A program made the translations under genes and the position numbers. Of a stretch of 64,000 nt of DNA, positions 46,009 to 54,900 are shown in pieces. Numbering within the stretch: position 1 is the stretch's first letter; each line of letters starts with the position of its first letter. The stretch lies in the NCBI RefSeq assembly GCF_003751635.1, contig NZ_RJVI01000002.1:855986-919985 (forward strand). Direction: 5' to 3'. The notes beneath the pieces are model-generated. The model saw nothing but the letters and a program-made list of their open reading frames with translations. It had not been told where the DNA came from and ran no database searches. This stretch comes from Inmirania thermothiophila. GTDB lineage: Bacteria > Pseudomonadota > Gammaproteobacteria > DSM-100275.

Positions 46009-46958
46009 CCCCGGCCGTGGGGGGCGGTGAAGTCCAGCTCGGGCCCCACCGGCACGATGCGCCGCGGGTTGAGCTCGGGGTGGCTGCGGTAGTAGTGGCG
46101 CTTGATGTGGTCCATGTCCACGGTCTCCGCCACCCCCGGCACCTGGTAGAGCTCGCGGGTGTAGGCCCAGAGGTTGGGATGATCCACGAGCCGTCGCAGG
46201 TTGCACTTGAAGTGCAGGTAGTAGACGGCGTCGAAGCGCACGAGGGTCGTGAACAGCCGCCAGTCCGCCTCCGTGATGCGGTCCCCGGCGAGATAGCGGC
46301 GCCGCGACAGCAGCGCCTCGAGGCGGTCGAGGGTCGCGAACAGCGCGCGCACCGCCTCCTCGTGGGCGGCCTGGGTGCGGGCGAAGCCGGCGCGGTAGAC
46401 GCCGTTGTTGACGTGCTCGTAGACCTCGGCGTTGATGCGGTCGATCTCCGGGCGCAGCGGCTCGGGATAGAAGTCCACCGAAGGGTCGCCCCAGGCGTCG
46501 AAGGCGCGGTTGAGCATGCGGATGATGTCGGCCGACTCGTTGTTGACGATCCGCCCGCTGCGCTTGTCCCACAGGATGGGCACCGTGGCGAGCCCGGTGT
46601 AGCGGGGATCGGTGCGCAGGTAGAGCTCGCGCACGTGGGTGCAGCCGTTGACGGTGTCGGGGATGCAGCCGGGGCCGTCGCCGAAGCGCCAGTCGCCGTC
46701 GTCGAACTCGGGCTCCACCACCGACAGCGAGATCACCGCCTCGAGCCCCTTGAGGCGGCGGAAGATGAGCGTGCGGTGGGCCCAGGGACAGGCGAGGGAG
46801 ACGTAGAGGTGGTAGCGCCCGGGCTCGGCGCGGTAGCCGCTGCCGCCGTCGGCGCTCACCCAGTCGCGGAAGCGGCTCTCGGGGCGCAGGAAGGCCCCCG
46901 TGGTCTCGTCGGTCGGATCGTCGCGCCGCACCCAGCGCCCCTCCACCAGCATCGCCAT
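46005..46958 (-). CDS. glutathionyl-hydroquinone reductase (omega-class GST, YqjG/EcM4 type)
   Basis: A 317-residue glutathione-dependent reductase that removes glutathione from glutathionyl-hydroquinones. The catalytic cysteine is in [19 protein letters not shown], followed by [21 protein letters not shown] (glutathione site) and the all-helical C-terminal domain with [33 protein letters not shown] 46958 has GGAGG 7 bp upstream. Its TAG stop shares the CTAG at 46005-46008 with the convergent DUF2189 remnant. Confidence 0.93.
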   Translation of the reverse strand: MAMLVEGRWVRRDDPTDETTGAFLRPESRFRDWVSADGGSGYRAEPGRYHLYVSLACPWAHRTLIFRRLKGLEAVISLSVVEPEFDDGDWRFGDGPGCIPDTVNGCTHVRELYLRTDPRYTGLATVPILWDKRSGRIVNNESADIIRMLNRAFDAWGDPSVDFYPEPLRPEIDRINAEVYEHVNNGVYRAGFARTQAAHEEAVRALFATLDRLEALLSRRRYLAGDRITEADWRLFTTLVRFDAVYYLHFKCNLRRLVDHPNLWAYTRELYQVPGVAETVDMDHIKRHYYRSHPELNPRRIVPVGPELDFTAPHGRG

Positions 46959-47002
46959 GCCCCGCCTCCTCCGGCCCCGCACCTCCCTCAAGCCTAGCAG
47001 CC

Positions 47003-47025
47003 GGGCGCGGGGTGAAACCGCGCCC
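47003..47025. promoter_or_regulatory. hairpin in divergent intergenic region
   Basis: GGGCGCGG (47003-47010), a 7-nt loop GGTGAAA and CCGCGCCC form a perfect 8-bp stem, 48 bp before the leucine dehydrogenase-type start. It might act in the 5' leader; the role is unknown. Confidence 0.45.
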
Positions 47026-47072
47026 GCCCCGGCCCGGTCTCAATGGACAGGCACCCTGCGGAGCACGCCGCC

Positions 47073-48149
47073 ATGAGACCGTTCCAGAGCATGGAAGAGG
47101 GGGGCCACGAGGCGCTCCACCTCTTCCGCGACGGCGGCTGCGGCCTGCGTGCCGTCATCGCCATCCACAGCACTTTGCTCGGACCCGCCCTCGGCGGCGT
47201 CCGCATGTGGCCCTACCCCGACGAGTCCGCCGCCGTCGAGGACGCCCTGCGCCTCGCCCGCGCCATGACCTTCAAGGCGGCGCTGGCGGGGCTCGACTTC
47301 GGCGGCGGCAAGGCGGTGATCCTGGGCGAGCCGCACCGCGACCGCTCGGAGGCGCTGATGCGGGCCTTCGGCCGCTGCGTCGAGAGCCTCGGCGGCCGCT
47401 ACATCGCCGCCGAGGACGTCGGCACCGGACCCGAGGACATGGCCTGGATCGCGGCCGAGACGCGCCACGTGACGGGGCTGCCGCCGGAGCGCGGCGGCAG
47501 CGGCGACCCCTCCCCGGTGACCGCGCTGGGCGTGCTCCACGGCATCCGCGCCTGCCTGCGGCACCGCCTCGGCCACGAGCGCGTCGGGCTCGTGCGCTAC
47601 GCCCTGCAGGGGCTGGGCCACGTGGGCTGGGCGCTCGCGCACCTGCTGCGCGCCGAGGGCGCCACCGTCGTCGCCACCGACCTCGACCGGGCGCGGCTGG
47701 AGCGGGCGACGGCCGAGCTCGGCGTCATCCCCGCCGAGCCCGACGAGATCCTCGACACCGACGCCGAGGTCTTCGTCCCCTGCGCCCTCGGCGGCGTGCT
47801 CGACGAGGCCGCGGCGGGGCGGCTGCGCGCGGTGATCGTCGCAGGCTCCGCCAACAACCCCCTCGCCGACGACGCCGTCGCCGAGCTCCTCGCCCGCCGC
47901 GGCATCCTCTACGCCCCCGACTACGCCATCAACGCCGGCGGCCTGATCCACGTCGCCGTGGCCCTCGCCGGGGGCCGGCCCGAGCATGCCCGCGCCCGCG
48001 CCGCGGCCATCGGCGACACCCTCGACCGCATCTTCCGCCTCGCCGCCCGCGAGGGGATCACGCCCCTCGCCGCCGCCCACCGCCTCGCCGCGGCGCGCCT
48101 CGAGGCCATCGCCCGCATCGCCCCCCGGCGGCCCCCGGTGGCGGCATGA
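47073..48149 (+). CDS. Glu/Leu/Phe/Val dehydrogenase, leucine dehydrogenase type
   Basis: A 358-residue NAD-dependent amino acid dehydrogenase. Motifs: LGPALGGVRMWPY, the catalytic lysine in MTFKAALAGLDFGGGKAVI, YIAAEDVGTGPEDM, NAD-binding YALQGLGHVGWALAHLL, and PCALGGVLDEAAA with AGSANNPLA. Length and motifs fit the leucine/valine/phenylalanine group rather than glutamate dehydrogenases. ATG 47073 (MRPFQSMEEGGHEAL) is preferred to ATG 47043 because family proteins start close to this point. The lipoprotein gene overlaps its stop. Confidence 0.9.
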   Translation: MRPFQSMEEGGHEALHLFRDGGCGLRAVIAIHSTLLGPALGGVRMWPYPDESAAVEDALRLARAMTFKAALAGLDFGGGKAVILGEPHRDRSEALMRAFGRCVESLGGRYIAAEDVGTGPEDMAWIAAETRHVTGLPPERGGSGDPSPVTALGVLHGIRACLRHRLGHERVGLVRYALQGLGHVGWALAHLLRAEGATVVATDLDRARLERATAELGVIPAEPDEILDTDAEVFVPCALGGVLDEAAAGRLRAVIVAGSANNPLADDAVAELLARRGILYAPDYAINAGGLIHVAVALAGGRPEHARARAAAIGDTLDRIFRLAAREGITPLAAAHRLAAARLEAIARIAPRRPPVAA

Positions 48150-48631
48150 GGGCGGCCGCGCCGGCCCTCGCCCTTCTCCTTGCGGCCTGCGCCGCCGCCC
48201 CGCAGGCGCCGACGCCGCTGACGCGGCTGCCGGCGGGGAGCCGCCTCGAGGTCCTACGCCCCCTCGAGCTCGCCCCGGACCGGCCGCTGCGCCTGCAGCA
48301 GGGCCGCCTCCGCGGGGCTTGGTTCGACCGCACGGTCTGGCTTCCCTTCTGCACCCTGGCGCCCCGCGCACGGGCGCCCGCCCCCGTGCGCCTGCGGCCC
48401 GGCGAGCGGCTCCGGGTCGAGGGCACGCGCGCCTGGGTCGAGGCCTTCGCCGGCCCAGGCACGGTGCCGGTGCACGCGGTGCTCGCCCTCGCCGACGAGC
48501 GCGGCGGGCGCTACAGCCTGCACTGCCGCGCCTGGAGCGGCAGCCTCATGGAGGCCCGCCCCCTCTCCGTCGCCGACCTGCGCGGGGCCCTCGGCGGCCA
48601 TCTCCGCCTCCTGCCGCCGCAGGCCCCCTGA
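48146..48631 (+). CDS. putative lipoprotein of unknown function
   Basis: A 161-residue protein with a short lipoprotein signal ending in LLLAAC (Cys15 as the lipidation site), so it is probably anchored in the envelope. The rest is beta-strand-like with a TVWLPFCTLAPRAR segment and a second cysteine in YSLHCRAWSGSL, which could pair with the Cys of PFCTL. I do not recognise the family. ATG 48146 overlaps the dehydrogenase stop (ATGA). Confidence 0.65.
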   Translation: MRAAAPALALLLAACAAAPQAPTPLTRLPAGSRLEVLRPLELAPDRPLRLQQGRLRGAWFDRTVWLPFCTLAPRARAPAPVRLRPGERLRVEGTRAWVEAFAGPGTVPVHAVLALADERGGRYSLHCRAWSGSLMEARPLSVADLRGALGGHLRLLPPQAP

Positions 48632-48649
48632 GGCGGCGGGGGCCGCCGT

Positions 48650-48677
48650 TTGCCCGGCCCCCGTTTCGGGCTAGGAT
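48650..48677 (+). promoter_or_regulatory. probable promoter of EamA gene
   Basis: TTGCCC (48650-48655), a 16-bp spacer and TAGGAT (48672-48677) lie 27 bp before ATG 48705. Confidence 0.45.
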
Positions 48678-48704
48678 GGGCGCCCTTTCCGGCAGGGCGG
48701 ATCC

Positions 48705-49655
48705 ATGGCCACGACCGATCTCGGTCTCTATCTCCTCACCGTGCTCATCTGGGGCTCCACCTGGATCGCCATCGCCCAGCAGCTCACGGTCCCGGCCGAG
48801 CTCTCCATCGCCTACCGCTTCCTGCTCGCCGCGGCGGCGATGCTCGGCTGGTGCGCCGTGCGCGGCCTGCCGCTTCGCCGCCCGCCCCGCGAGCACGCCT
48901 GGATCGCGCTCCAGGCGGTCCTCCTCTTCGGGCTCAACTACCTGCTGATCTACTGGGCCACCGCCCGCCTGCCGAGCGGCGTCATCGCCCTCGTCTTCTC
49001 CTCCATGATGGTGATGAACCTGGTCAACGCCGCCGTGCTGCTGCGCCAGCCCTTGGAGCGGCAGGCCCTGGCCGCCGCCGCCCTGGGCCTTGCCGGGATC
49101 GGCGCGGTCTTCGCGCCGGAGCTCGCGCACCTCGGCGCCGAGGCGGCGCAGGGGCTCGCCCTCAGCCTCGCCGGCACCTACGCCGCCTCCCTCGGCACCA
49201 TCGTCTCCGCCCGCAACCAGCGCGCCGGCATCCCGCTGCCGGTGCTCAACGGCTACGGCATGGCCTACGGCGCCGCCCTCGCCTTCGCCGCCGCCCTCGC
49301 CGCCGGCCACCGGCCGGTCTTCGACCCCGCCCCGGCCTACGTCCTGAGCCTGCTCTACCTCGCGCTGCCCGGCACGGTGATCGCCTTCTGGAGCTACCTC
49401 ACGCTGCTCGCACGCATCGGCCCGCAGCGGGTCGGCTACGTCATGGTGGCCTTCCCGGTGGTGGCGCTGGCGCTGTCCACCGCGTTCGAGGGCTATCGCT
49501 GGACGCCCCAGGCCGCGGCCGGGGTCGCCCTCGTCCTCGCCGGCAACCTTCTCGTCCTGCGCCGCGGCCGCAGCGTCAGGGCGGGGGCGCCGGACGGGGC
49601 GGACGGTCCAGCGTCCAGAGCGCCGCCTGCGCCAGGACGCTGCCCAGGAAGTTGA
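48705..49655 (+). CDS. EamA/DMT-family transporter
   Basis: A 316-residue inner-membrane carrier with two EamA repeats and about ten helices. The start LLTVLIWGSTWIAIAQQ and SIAYRFLLAAAAML are typical of the RhaT/YdcZ-like family; the second repeat has YLALPGTVIAFWSYLTLLARIG and VAFPVVALALSTAFEGYRW. The last 27 residues (after LVLRRGRSVR) are hydrophilic, Pro/Ala-rich and overlap the convergent VanZ gene by 80 bp. That tail looks non-native; an original stop near 49580 may have been lost. Substrate unknown. Confidence 0.88.
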   Translation: MATTDLGLYLLTVLIWGSTWIAIAQQLTVPAELSIAYRFLLAAAAMLGWCAVRGLPLRRPPREHAWIALQAVLLFGLNYLLIYWATARLPSGVIALVFSSMMVMNLVNAAVLLRQPLERQALAAAALGLAGIGAVFAPELAHLGAEAAQGLALSLAGTYAASLGTIVSARNQRAGIPLPVLNGYGMAYGAALAFAAALAAGHRPVFDPAPAYVLSLLYLALPGTVIAFWSYLTLLARIGPQRVGYVMVAFPVVALALSTAFEGYRWTPQAAAGVALVLAGNLLVLRRGRSVRAGAPDGADGPASRAPPAPGRCPGS

Positions 49656-50121
49656 GGGCGACGTCGCCGAGGTCGCCCACCCGGGCCGGGTGCAGCCACT
49701 GCGCCACCTCGTCCCCCGCCCCGGCGGCCAGCCCAAGGATCAGGGCCTCGAGGTGGCGGCGGGGACGGCGGCGCAGGGCAGCGGTGAGGAGCAGGGCGAG
49801 GAGGCCGAACTGGAGCAGGTGGATGCGCTCCTCGGGGATCGCGAGCAGCGCGAGCGCCGCGGCGTAGCCTGCGCCGACGGCGGCAAGGAGCGGCGCGCGC
49901 CGCGCCCCGAGGGCTGCGAGCCGGCCTCGCGCGGCCCACAGACCGGCGCCGAGGGCGGCCGCCACCAGCCCCGTGAGTGCGGGCCCGTAGGCGGCGCCGA
50001 GGAGGTCGCGCAGCCCCGTCTGCACCGTGCGCAGCCAACCGGTGCCGAGATAGAGGGCGGCGAGGTAGAGGCACGCCGCAGCCGCGGCGAGGCGCTCACG
50101 GGAGGCGGCGCACCTGCCCAT
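49576..50121 (-). CDS. VanZ-like membrane protein
   Basis: A 181-residue protein with five or so hydrophobic helices. The end carries the VanZ signature GAGDEVAQWLHPARVGDLGDVALNFLGSVL (Glu, Gln, Asp and Asn in the usual places). VanZ-family proteins are widespread; apart from teicoplanin resistance their function is mostly unknown. ATG 50121 overlaps the end of the upstream MBL gene by 26 bp. Last gene of the galE-MBL-VanZ operon. Confidence 0.75.
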   Translation of the reverse strand: MGRCAASRERLAAAAACLYLAALYLGTGWLRTVQTGLRDLLGAAYGPALTGLVAAALGAGLWAARGRLAALGARRAPLLAAVGAGYAAALALLAIPEERIHLLQFGLLALLLTAALRRRPRRHLEALILGLAAGAGDEVAQWLHPARVGDLGDVALNFLGSVLAQAALWTLDRPPRPAPPP

Positions 50122-50914
50122 GGGCGAGCTCCAGGCGGATGGTGCCGTCGCGGTCGGTGCGCAGGATGCGGGCGCCGACCGTCCGCAGCCGCGCCAGCAC
50201 CGCCGGCGACGGCGCCCCGAAGCGGTTGCCGGCGCCCACGCCGAGGAGCGCGATGCGCGGGCGCACCGCGGCGAGGAAGGCCTCCGTGGTGGCGTCGCCG
50301 GCGCCGTGGTGCGCCACCTTGAGCACCTCGGCCCGCAGCGCCGCCCCTGCGCCCAGCAGCCGCGCCTCCACGGACGCCGGCGCATCGCCGGCAAGGAGCG
50401 CCGCCACCCCCTCGGCCTGCAGGCGCAGCACCAGCGAGGCCTCGTTGACGCCGCCGGCAAAGCCCCGTGGCGGCCACAGGACCTGCACGCGCACGCCGCC
50501 GCAGGCGAGCCCGTCGCCCGCCGCCAGCGCGCGGTACGGCAGCCGCGCCCGCAGCGCCCGGTAATCGTCGAACCAGACCCACTCCGCCGCGTTGGCGCCC
50601 CCGTTGTCGAGGAGCCCGCCGATGCCGATGCGGCCCCACAGGTGGAAGAGGCCGCCCGCGTGGTCCAGGTGCGGGTGGGTGATCACCACCCGGTGGAGGC
50701 GGGCGATGCCGCGCTCGGCCAGGGCGCGGGCGATCCGCGGCCCGCCGGCGAGCCGCCCCGCATCCACCAGCATGGCGCAGCGGCCGCGCTCGTGCACCAG
50801 CAGGGCGTCGCCCTGGCCGACGTCGAGGAAGGCGAGCTCCACCACCGCCCGCCCCGCCCCCGGGAGGACGGCGGCGAGGAGCACGAGGGCGGTCAGGCGC
50901 GCGCCGACTCCCAT
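50096..50914 (-). CDS. exported ComEC-type MBL-fold hydrolase
   Basis: A 272-residue protein with a signal peptide (MGVGARLTALVLLAAVLPGAGRA) and a metallo-beta-lactamase domain like the C-terminal nuclease-like domain of the DNA-uptake protein ComEC: LAFLDVGQGDALLV, ITHPHLDHAGGLFHLW, EASLVLRLQAEGVAALLAGD and LKVAHHGAGDATTEAFLAAV. The HxHxDH motif is intact. It lacks the ComEC membrane channel. It probably acts in the periplasm on nucleic acid or another phosphoester. The start overlaps the galE stop. Confidence 0.85.
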   Translation of the reverse strand: MGVGARLTALVLLAAVLPGAGRAVVELAFLDVGQGDALLVHERGRCAMLVDAGRLAGGPRIARALAERGIARLHRVVITHPHLDHAGGLFHLWGRIGIGGLLDNGGANAAEWVWFDDYRALRARLPYRALAAGDGLACGGVRVQVLWPPRGFAGGVNEASLVLRLQAEGVAALLAGDAPASVEARLLGAGAALRAEVLKVAHHGAGDATTEAFLAAVRPRIALLGVGAGNRFGAPSPAVLARLRTVGARILRTDRDGTIRLELAHGQVRRLP

Positions 50915-51870
50915 GCCCAGGCGTGGGCGACGATGGTCTCGAGGGCGTCGTGGCGCGGCCGCCAGCCGAGGACCTCGCGCGCGCGGCGGCTGTCGGCCAC
51001 CAGCCGCGCCGGGTCCCCCGCCCGCCGCGGCCCCTCCCGCACCCGGATCGCGCGCCCGGTGACGCGGCGCGCGGTCTCGATCACCTCGCGCACCGAGAAG
51101 CCGTTGCCGTTGCCGAGGTTGAAGGCGCCCCCCGGGGCCCCCGCCCACAGCCGCTCCAGGGCGAGCAGGTGGGCCTCGCAGAGGTCGGCGACGTGGACGT
51201 AGTCGCGGATGCAGGTGCCGTCGTGAGTGTCGTAGTCGGTGCCGAAGACGGTGACGGCCTCGCGCCGCCCCGCCGCCGCCTGCAGCACCAGCGGGATCAG
51301 GTGGGTCTCGGGATCGTGGCGCTCGCCGAGGCGCCCGGCGGGATCGGCGCCTGCGGCGTTGAAGTAGCGCAGCGACACCGAGCGCAGCCCGTGCGCGGCC
51401 TCGAGGTCGGCCAGCATCTGCTCCACCATCCACTTGCTGCGGCCGTAGGGGTTGACCGGCGCCTTGGGGTGGTCCTCGTCGATGGGCACGCGCTGCGGCT
51501 CGCCGTAGACCGCCGCGGTGGAGGAGAAGACGAAGGCGCCGACGCCGTGGGCGAGCATGGCCTCGAGCAGGGTCAGGGTGGCGGCGACGTTGTTGCGGTA
51601 GTAGCGCGCCGGCTGCGCCACCGACTCGGCGACCTGGATCCGCGCCGCGAAGTGCATCACGGCATCGAAGCGCCGCCCGCCGAGAAGCGCATCGAGCAGC
51701 GCCCGATCGCCCAGGTCCCCCACCACCAGCTCGCCCGCGAGGACGGCGTCGCGATGGCCGCTGGACAGATCGTCGAGCACCGTCACCGCGTGGCCGCGCT
51801 CGGCGAGCAGCGCCACCATGTGCGAGCCGATGTAGCCGGCGCCGCCGACGACGAGGACGTGTCTGGCCAT
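50893..51870 (-). CDS. galE: UDP-glucose 4-epimerase
   Basis: A 325-residue short-chain dehydrogenase-type epimerase making UDP-galactose for surface polysaccharide. NAD site VLVVGGAGYIGSHMVALL, MHFAARIQVAESV, catalytic SSTAAVYGEP and YGRSKWMVEQ (Tyr-x3-Lys), SLRYFNAAGADP, RDYVHVADLCEAHLLAL and GNGNGFSVREVIE. First gene of an operon with the ComEC-like and VanZ-like genes, with overlaps between all three. The pgm gene elsewhere in the window would supply glucose 1-phosphate. Confidence 0.95.
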   Translation of the reverse strand: MARHVLVVGGAGYIGSHMVALLAERGHAVTVLDDLSSGHRDAVLAGELVVGDLGDRALLDALLGGRRFDAVMHFAARIQVAESVAQPARYYRNNVAATLTLLEAMLAHGVGAFVFSSTAAVYGEPQRVPIDEDHPKAPVNPYGRSKWMVEQMLADLEAAHGLRSVSLRYFNAAGADPAGRLGERHDPETHLIPLVLQAAAGRREAVTVFGTDYDTHDGTCIRDYVHVADLCEAHLLALERLWAGAPGGAFNLGNGNGFSVREVIETARRVTGRAIRVREGPRRAGDPARLVADSRRAREVLGWRPRHDALETIVAHAWAWESARA

Positions 51871-51934
51871 GCCCTGCCCATCCCTGCGCAAAGGCGGCAT
51901 GGTACCCGAGGACGGCGCCGCCGCGGCAGCCCCG

Positions 51935-54900
51935 TCAGCCGGCCTCCCGCGGCGCCAGGCGCGCGCCGGCCGCAAGGAGGGCGGCGGCCTCCTCGGCGGG
52001 CAGCGGAGCGGCGTAGAGATAGCCCTGGGCGTAGCGGCAGCGCAGCACGCGCAGCAGCGTCTCCTGGGTCAGCGCCTCCACCCCCTCGGCCACCACGTCC
52101 TTGCCGAGGTCGCGGGCCAGCGCGATGATGCTGCGCACCAGCCCGCTCTCCCCGCCCGGCTCGGCCAGCGGCGCGACGAAGGAGCGGTCGATCTTGATCA
52201 CGTCCACCGGGAAGCGGTGGAGGTAGGAGAGCGAGGAGAAGCCGGTGCCGAAGTCGTCGAGGTAGATGCGAAAGCCCATCCCGCGCAGGGCGCGGAGATT
52301 GGCCTCCACCACCTCGCCGCCGGCCATGAGGACGCTCTCGGTGATCTCGAGCCGCAGCCACGCGGGCTCGGCCCCCTCCTCGGCGAGGATCGCCTCCACC
52401 CGCCGGGTGAAGTCCGGCAGCGCGAACTGCCGCGCCGAGACGTTGACGCTGACGTGGACGTCGCCGCCCACGCCCTGCTCCCGCCACGCCCTCACCTGGC
52501 GGCAGGCCTCGCGCAGCATCCACCAGCCCAGGGAGACGATGAGCCCGGCCTCCTCCGCCACCGGGATGAACTCGCCGGGCGAGACCGGCCCGCGCCCCGG
52601 ATGGGTCCAGCGCGCCAGGGCCTCGAAGCCGACCAGGCGGCGGCCCTGCTCGAGATCGACGATGGGCTGGTAGGCCGCCGACAGCCCCCCCTCCTCGATG
52701 GCCCGGCGCAGGTCGCGCTCGAGGCCCATGAGGAAGCGGGCGCGCTCGTACATGGCGGTGTCGAAGAGCTCGTGGCGCCCGCGCCCGGCACGCTTGGCCC
52801 GGTGCAGCGCGGTGTCGGCGTCACGCAGCAGCTCCTCGGGCTCGCGGTAGCCGCTGCCGTCGGCGACGATGCCGACGCTGGCGCCGGTGTAGACCTGCTG
52901 CCCCTGCAGCTCGAAGGGCACGGCGAGCTCCTCCATGAGCCGCTCGGCGACCGCCACCGGCGCGGTGGCGTCGCGCACCTCCTCGAGCAGGACCGCGAAC
53001 TCGTCCCCGCCGAGGCGGGCCACGGTGTCGCCGGGCCGCATCAGGGCCTCGAGGCGCGAGGCCACGGCCTTGATGAGCAGATCCCCCATCCGGTGGCCGA
53101 GGCTGTCGTTGACCACCTGGAAGCGGTCGAGGTCCAGCATGAGCACGGCGAAGCGGCGGGCCGGGTCGCGCCGGGCGCGGGCGATGGCGGCGCTCACCCG
53201 GTCCTCGAACAGGGCCCGGTTGGGCAGCCCCGTGAGCCCGTCGTAGAAGGCCTCGCGCAGGAGCTGCTCCTGGGCCTCGCGCCGCTCGGTGACGTCGGTC
53301 ATGGAGCCCGCCATGCGCACCGCCCGCCCCGCCTCGTCGCGCACCGCAAGCCCCCGCGCCAGCATCCAGCGGTAGCCGCCGTCGCGGTGGCGCATGCGGA
53401 ACTCGCACACGAACTGCGGCGTCTCCCCCGCCAGGTGCCGCTCGAGGGCGCGCTCGAAGGCCGCGCGGTCCTCCTCGTGGATGCGCCCGCACCAGGTCTC
53501 CCGCTCGGGCGCCAGCTCGCCCTCGGCATAGCCCAGCATCTCGCACCAGCGCGGCGAGTAGTAGACCCGCTCCGCCAGGATGTCCCAGTCCCAGAGCCCG
53601 TCGTTGGCGCCGCGGGCGGCGAGCGCGTAGCGCTCCTCGCTGGCGCGCAGCCGCGCCTCCGAGCGCAGCCGCGCAAGGTGCGCGCCGATCATGGCGCAGG
53701 CGGCACGCAGGGCGCGCAGGTCGTCGGCGTCCCAGCGCCGCTGCGGGTCGTCGTCGCCGAAGCCGAGGAAGCCCTGGATGCCGCCCGCAGCCCGCGGCAC
53801 CGGCAGCGCCGCCACCGTGCCCATGCCCGCCGCCTCGAGAAAGCGCCCCTCGGCCTCCGCACCCTTGGGGAGCGCGCCGGCGCGGACGATCACCGCCTCG
53901 CCCGCCGCCAGCCGCGCCCGCGACCAGGGGTAGTCCGCCGGCGGCACCTCGGGCAGCCGCTCCCTGAGCGCCGGCCGCCCGGGGGCGTCCCAGGCCGCGC
54001 GCAGGCGTTGGGTGATGCGCCCGTCGCCGCCGCGCTCGGCGATGTAGAGGAAGGCGTGATCGACATGGGCCGCCCGCGCGAGCCGTCCCACCGCCTCATC
54101 GAGCCCGCCCTCGCCGCCGGCGAGCAGCACCTGCGCCACCTCGGCGAGGGTCTCCTCGATGCCGAGACGGCGGCGCAGGGCCTCGGCGGCCTGGACGCGG
54201 GCGGTGACGTCGTGGCTTGCGAGCAGATAGCCGCCGTCCGGCAGGGGATGGATGTAGATGTCGGTGTGGCGCCCGTCGCAGCGCGGGGCCTCGATCCACG
54301 AGGCCTCGCCCCGGGCGAAGCGCTCGCGCCGGTCCGCCACCACCGCCTCCTCCGCCTCCGGCGGATAGACGCCGCGGCGGCAGAGCTCGCGGGCGACCTC
54401 CTCGAGGCTCGGGCGGCGGTCGAGGAAGGCCGGCTCGAGCCCCCACTGCTCGACGTAGCGGCGGTTGTACCAGACCACCCGGGTGTCGGCGTCGAGGACC
54501 AGGATCCCCTCGTCGATGTTGTCCGTGACCGCCTCCAGCAGCGCCCGGCGCCGCTCCGCCCGCGCCTCGGCCTCGCGCTGGGCGGTGACGTCGGTGGCCA
54601 TGGAGACGTAGTGGCGGATCCGCCCCTCGGCGTCGCGCACCGGGGCCACGTGCAGCTCGACCCAGACGTCGCGGCCGTCGCGATGACGGTCGCAGACGAC
54701 GCCGTGCCACTCCCGCCCCGCCCGCATCGCCTCCAGCAGCGCCTCGCGGTCCTCCGGCGGGGTCCCCTCCGAGCCCAGGAAGTCCTGCGGCCGGCGCCCC
54801 AGGACCTCCTCGCGCGCGTAGCCGGTCTGGGCCTCGAACTCGGCGTTGGCGTACTCGATGCGCCCCTCGGGATCGAGGATCAGCACCGAGGCCGGGCTCT

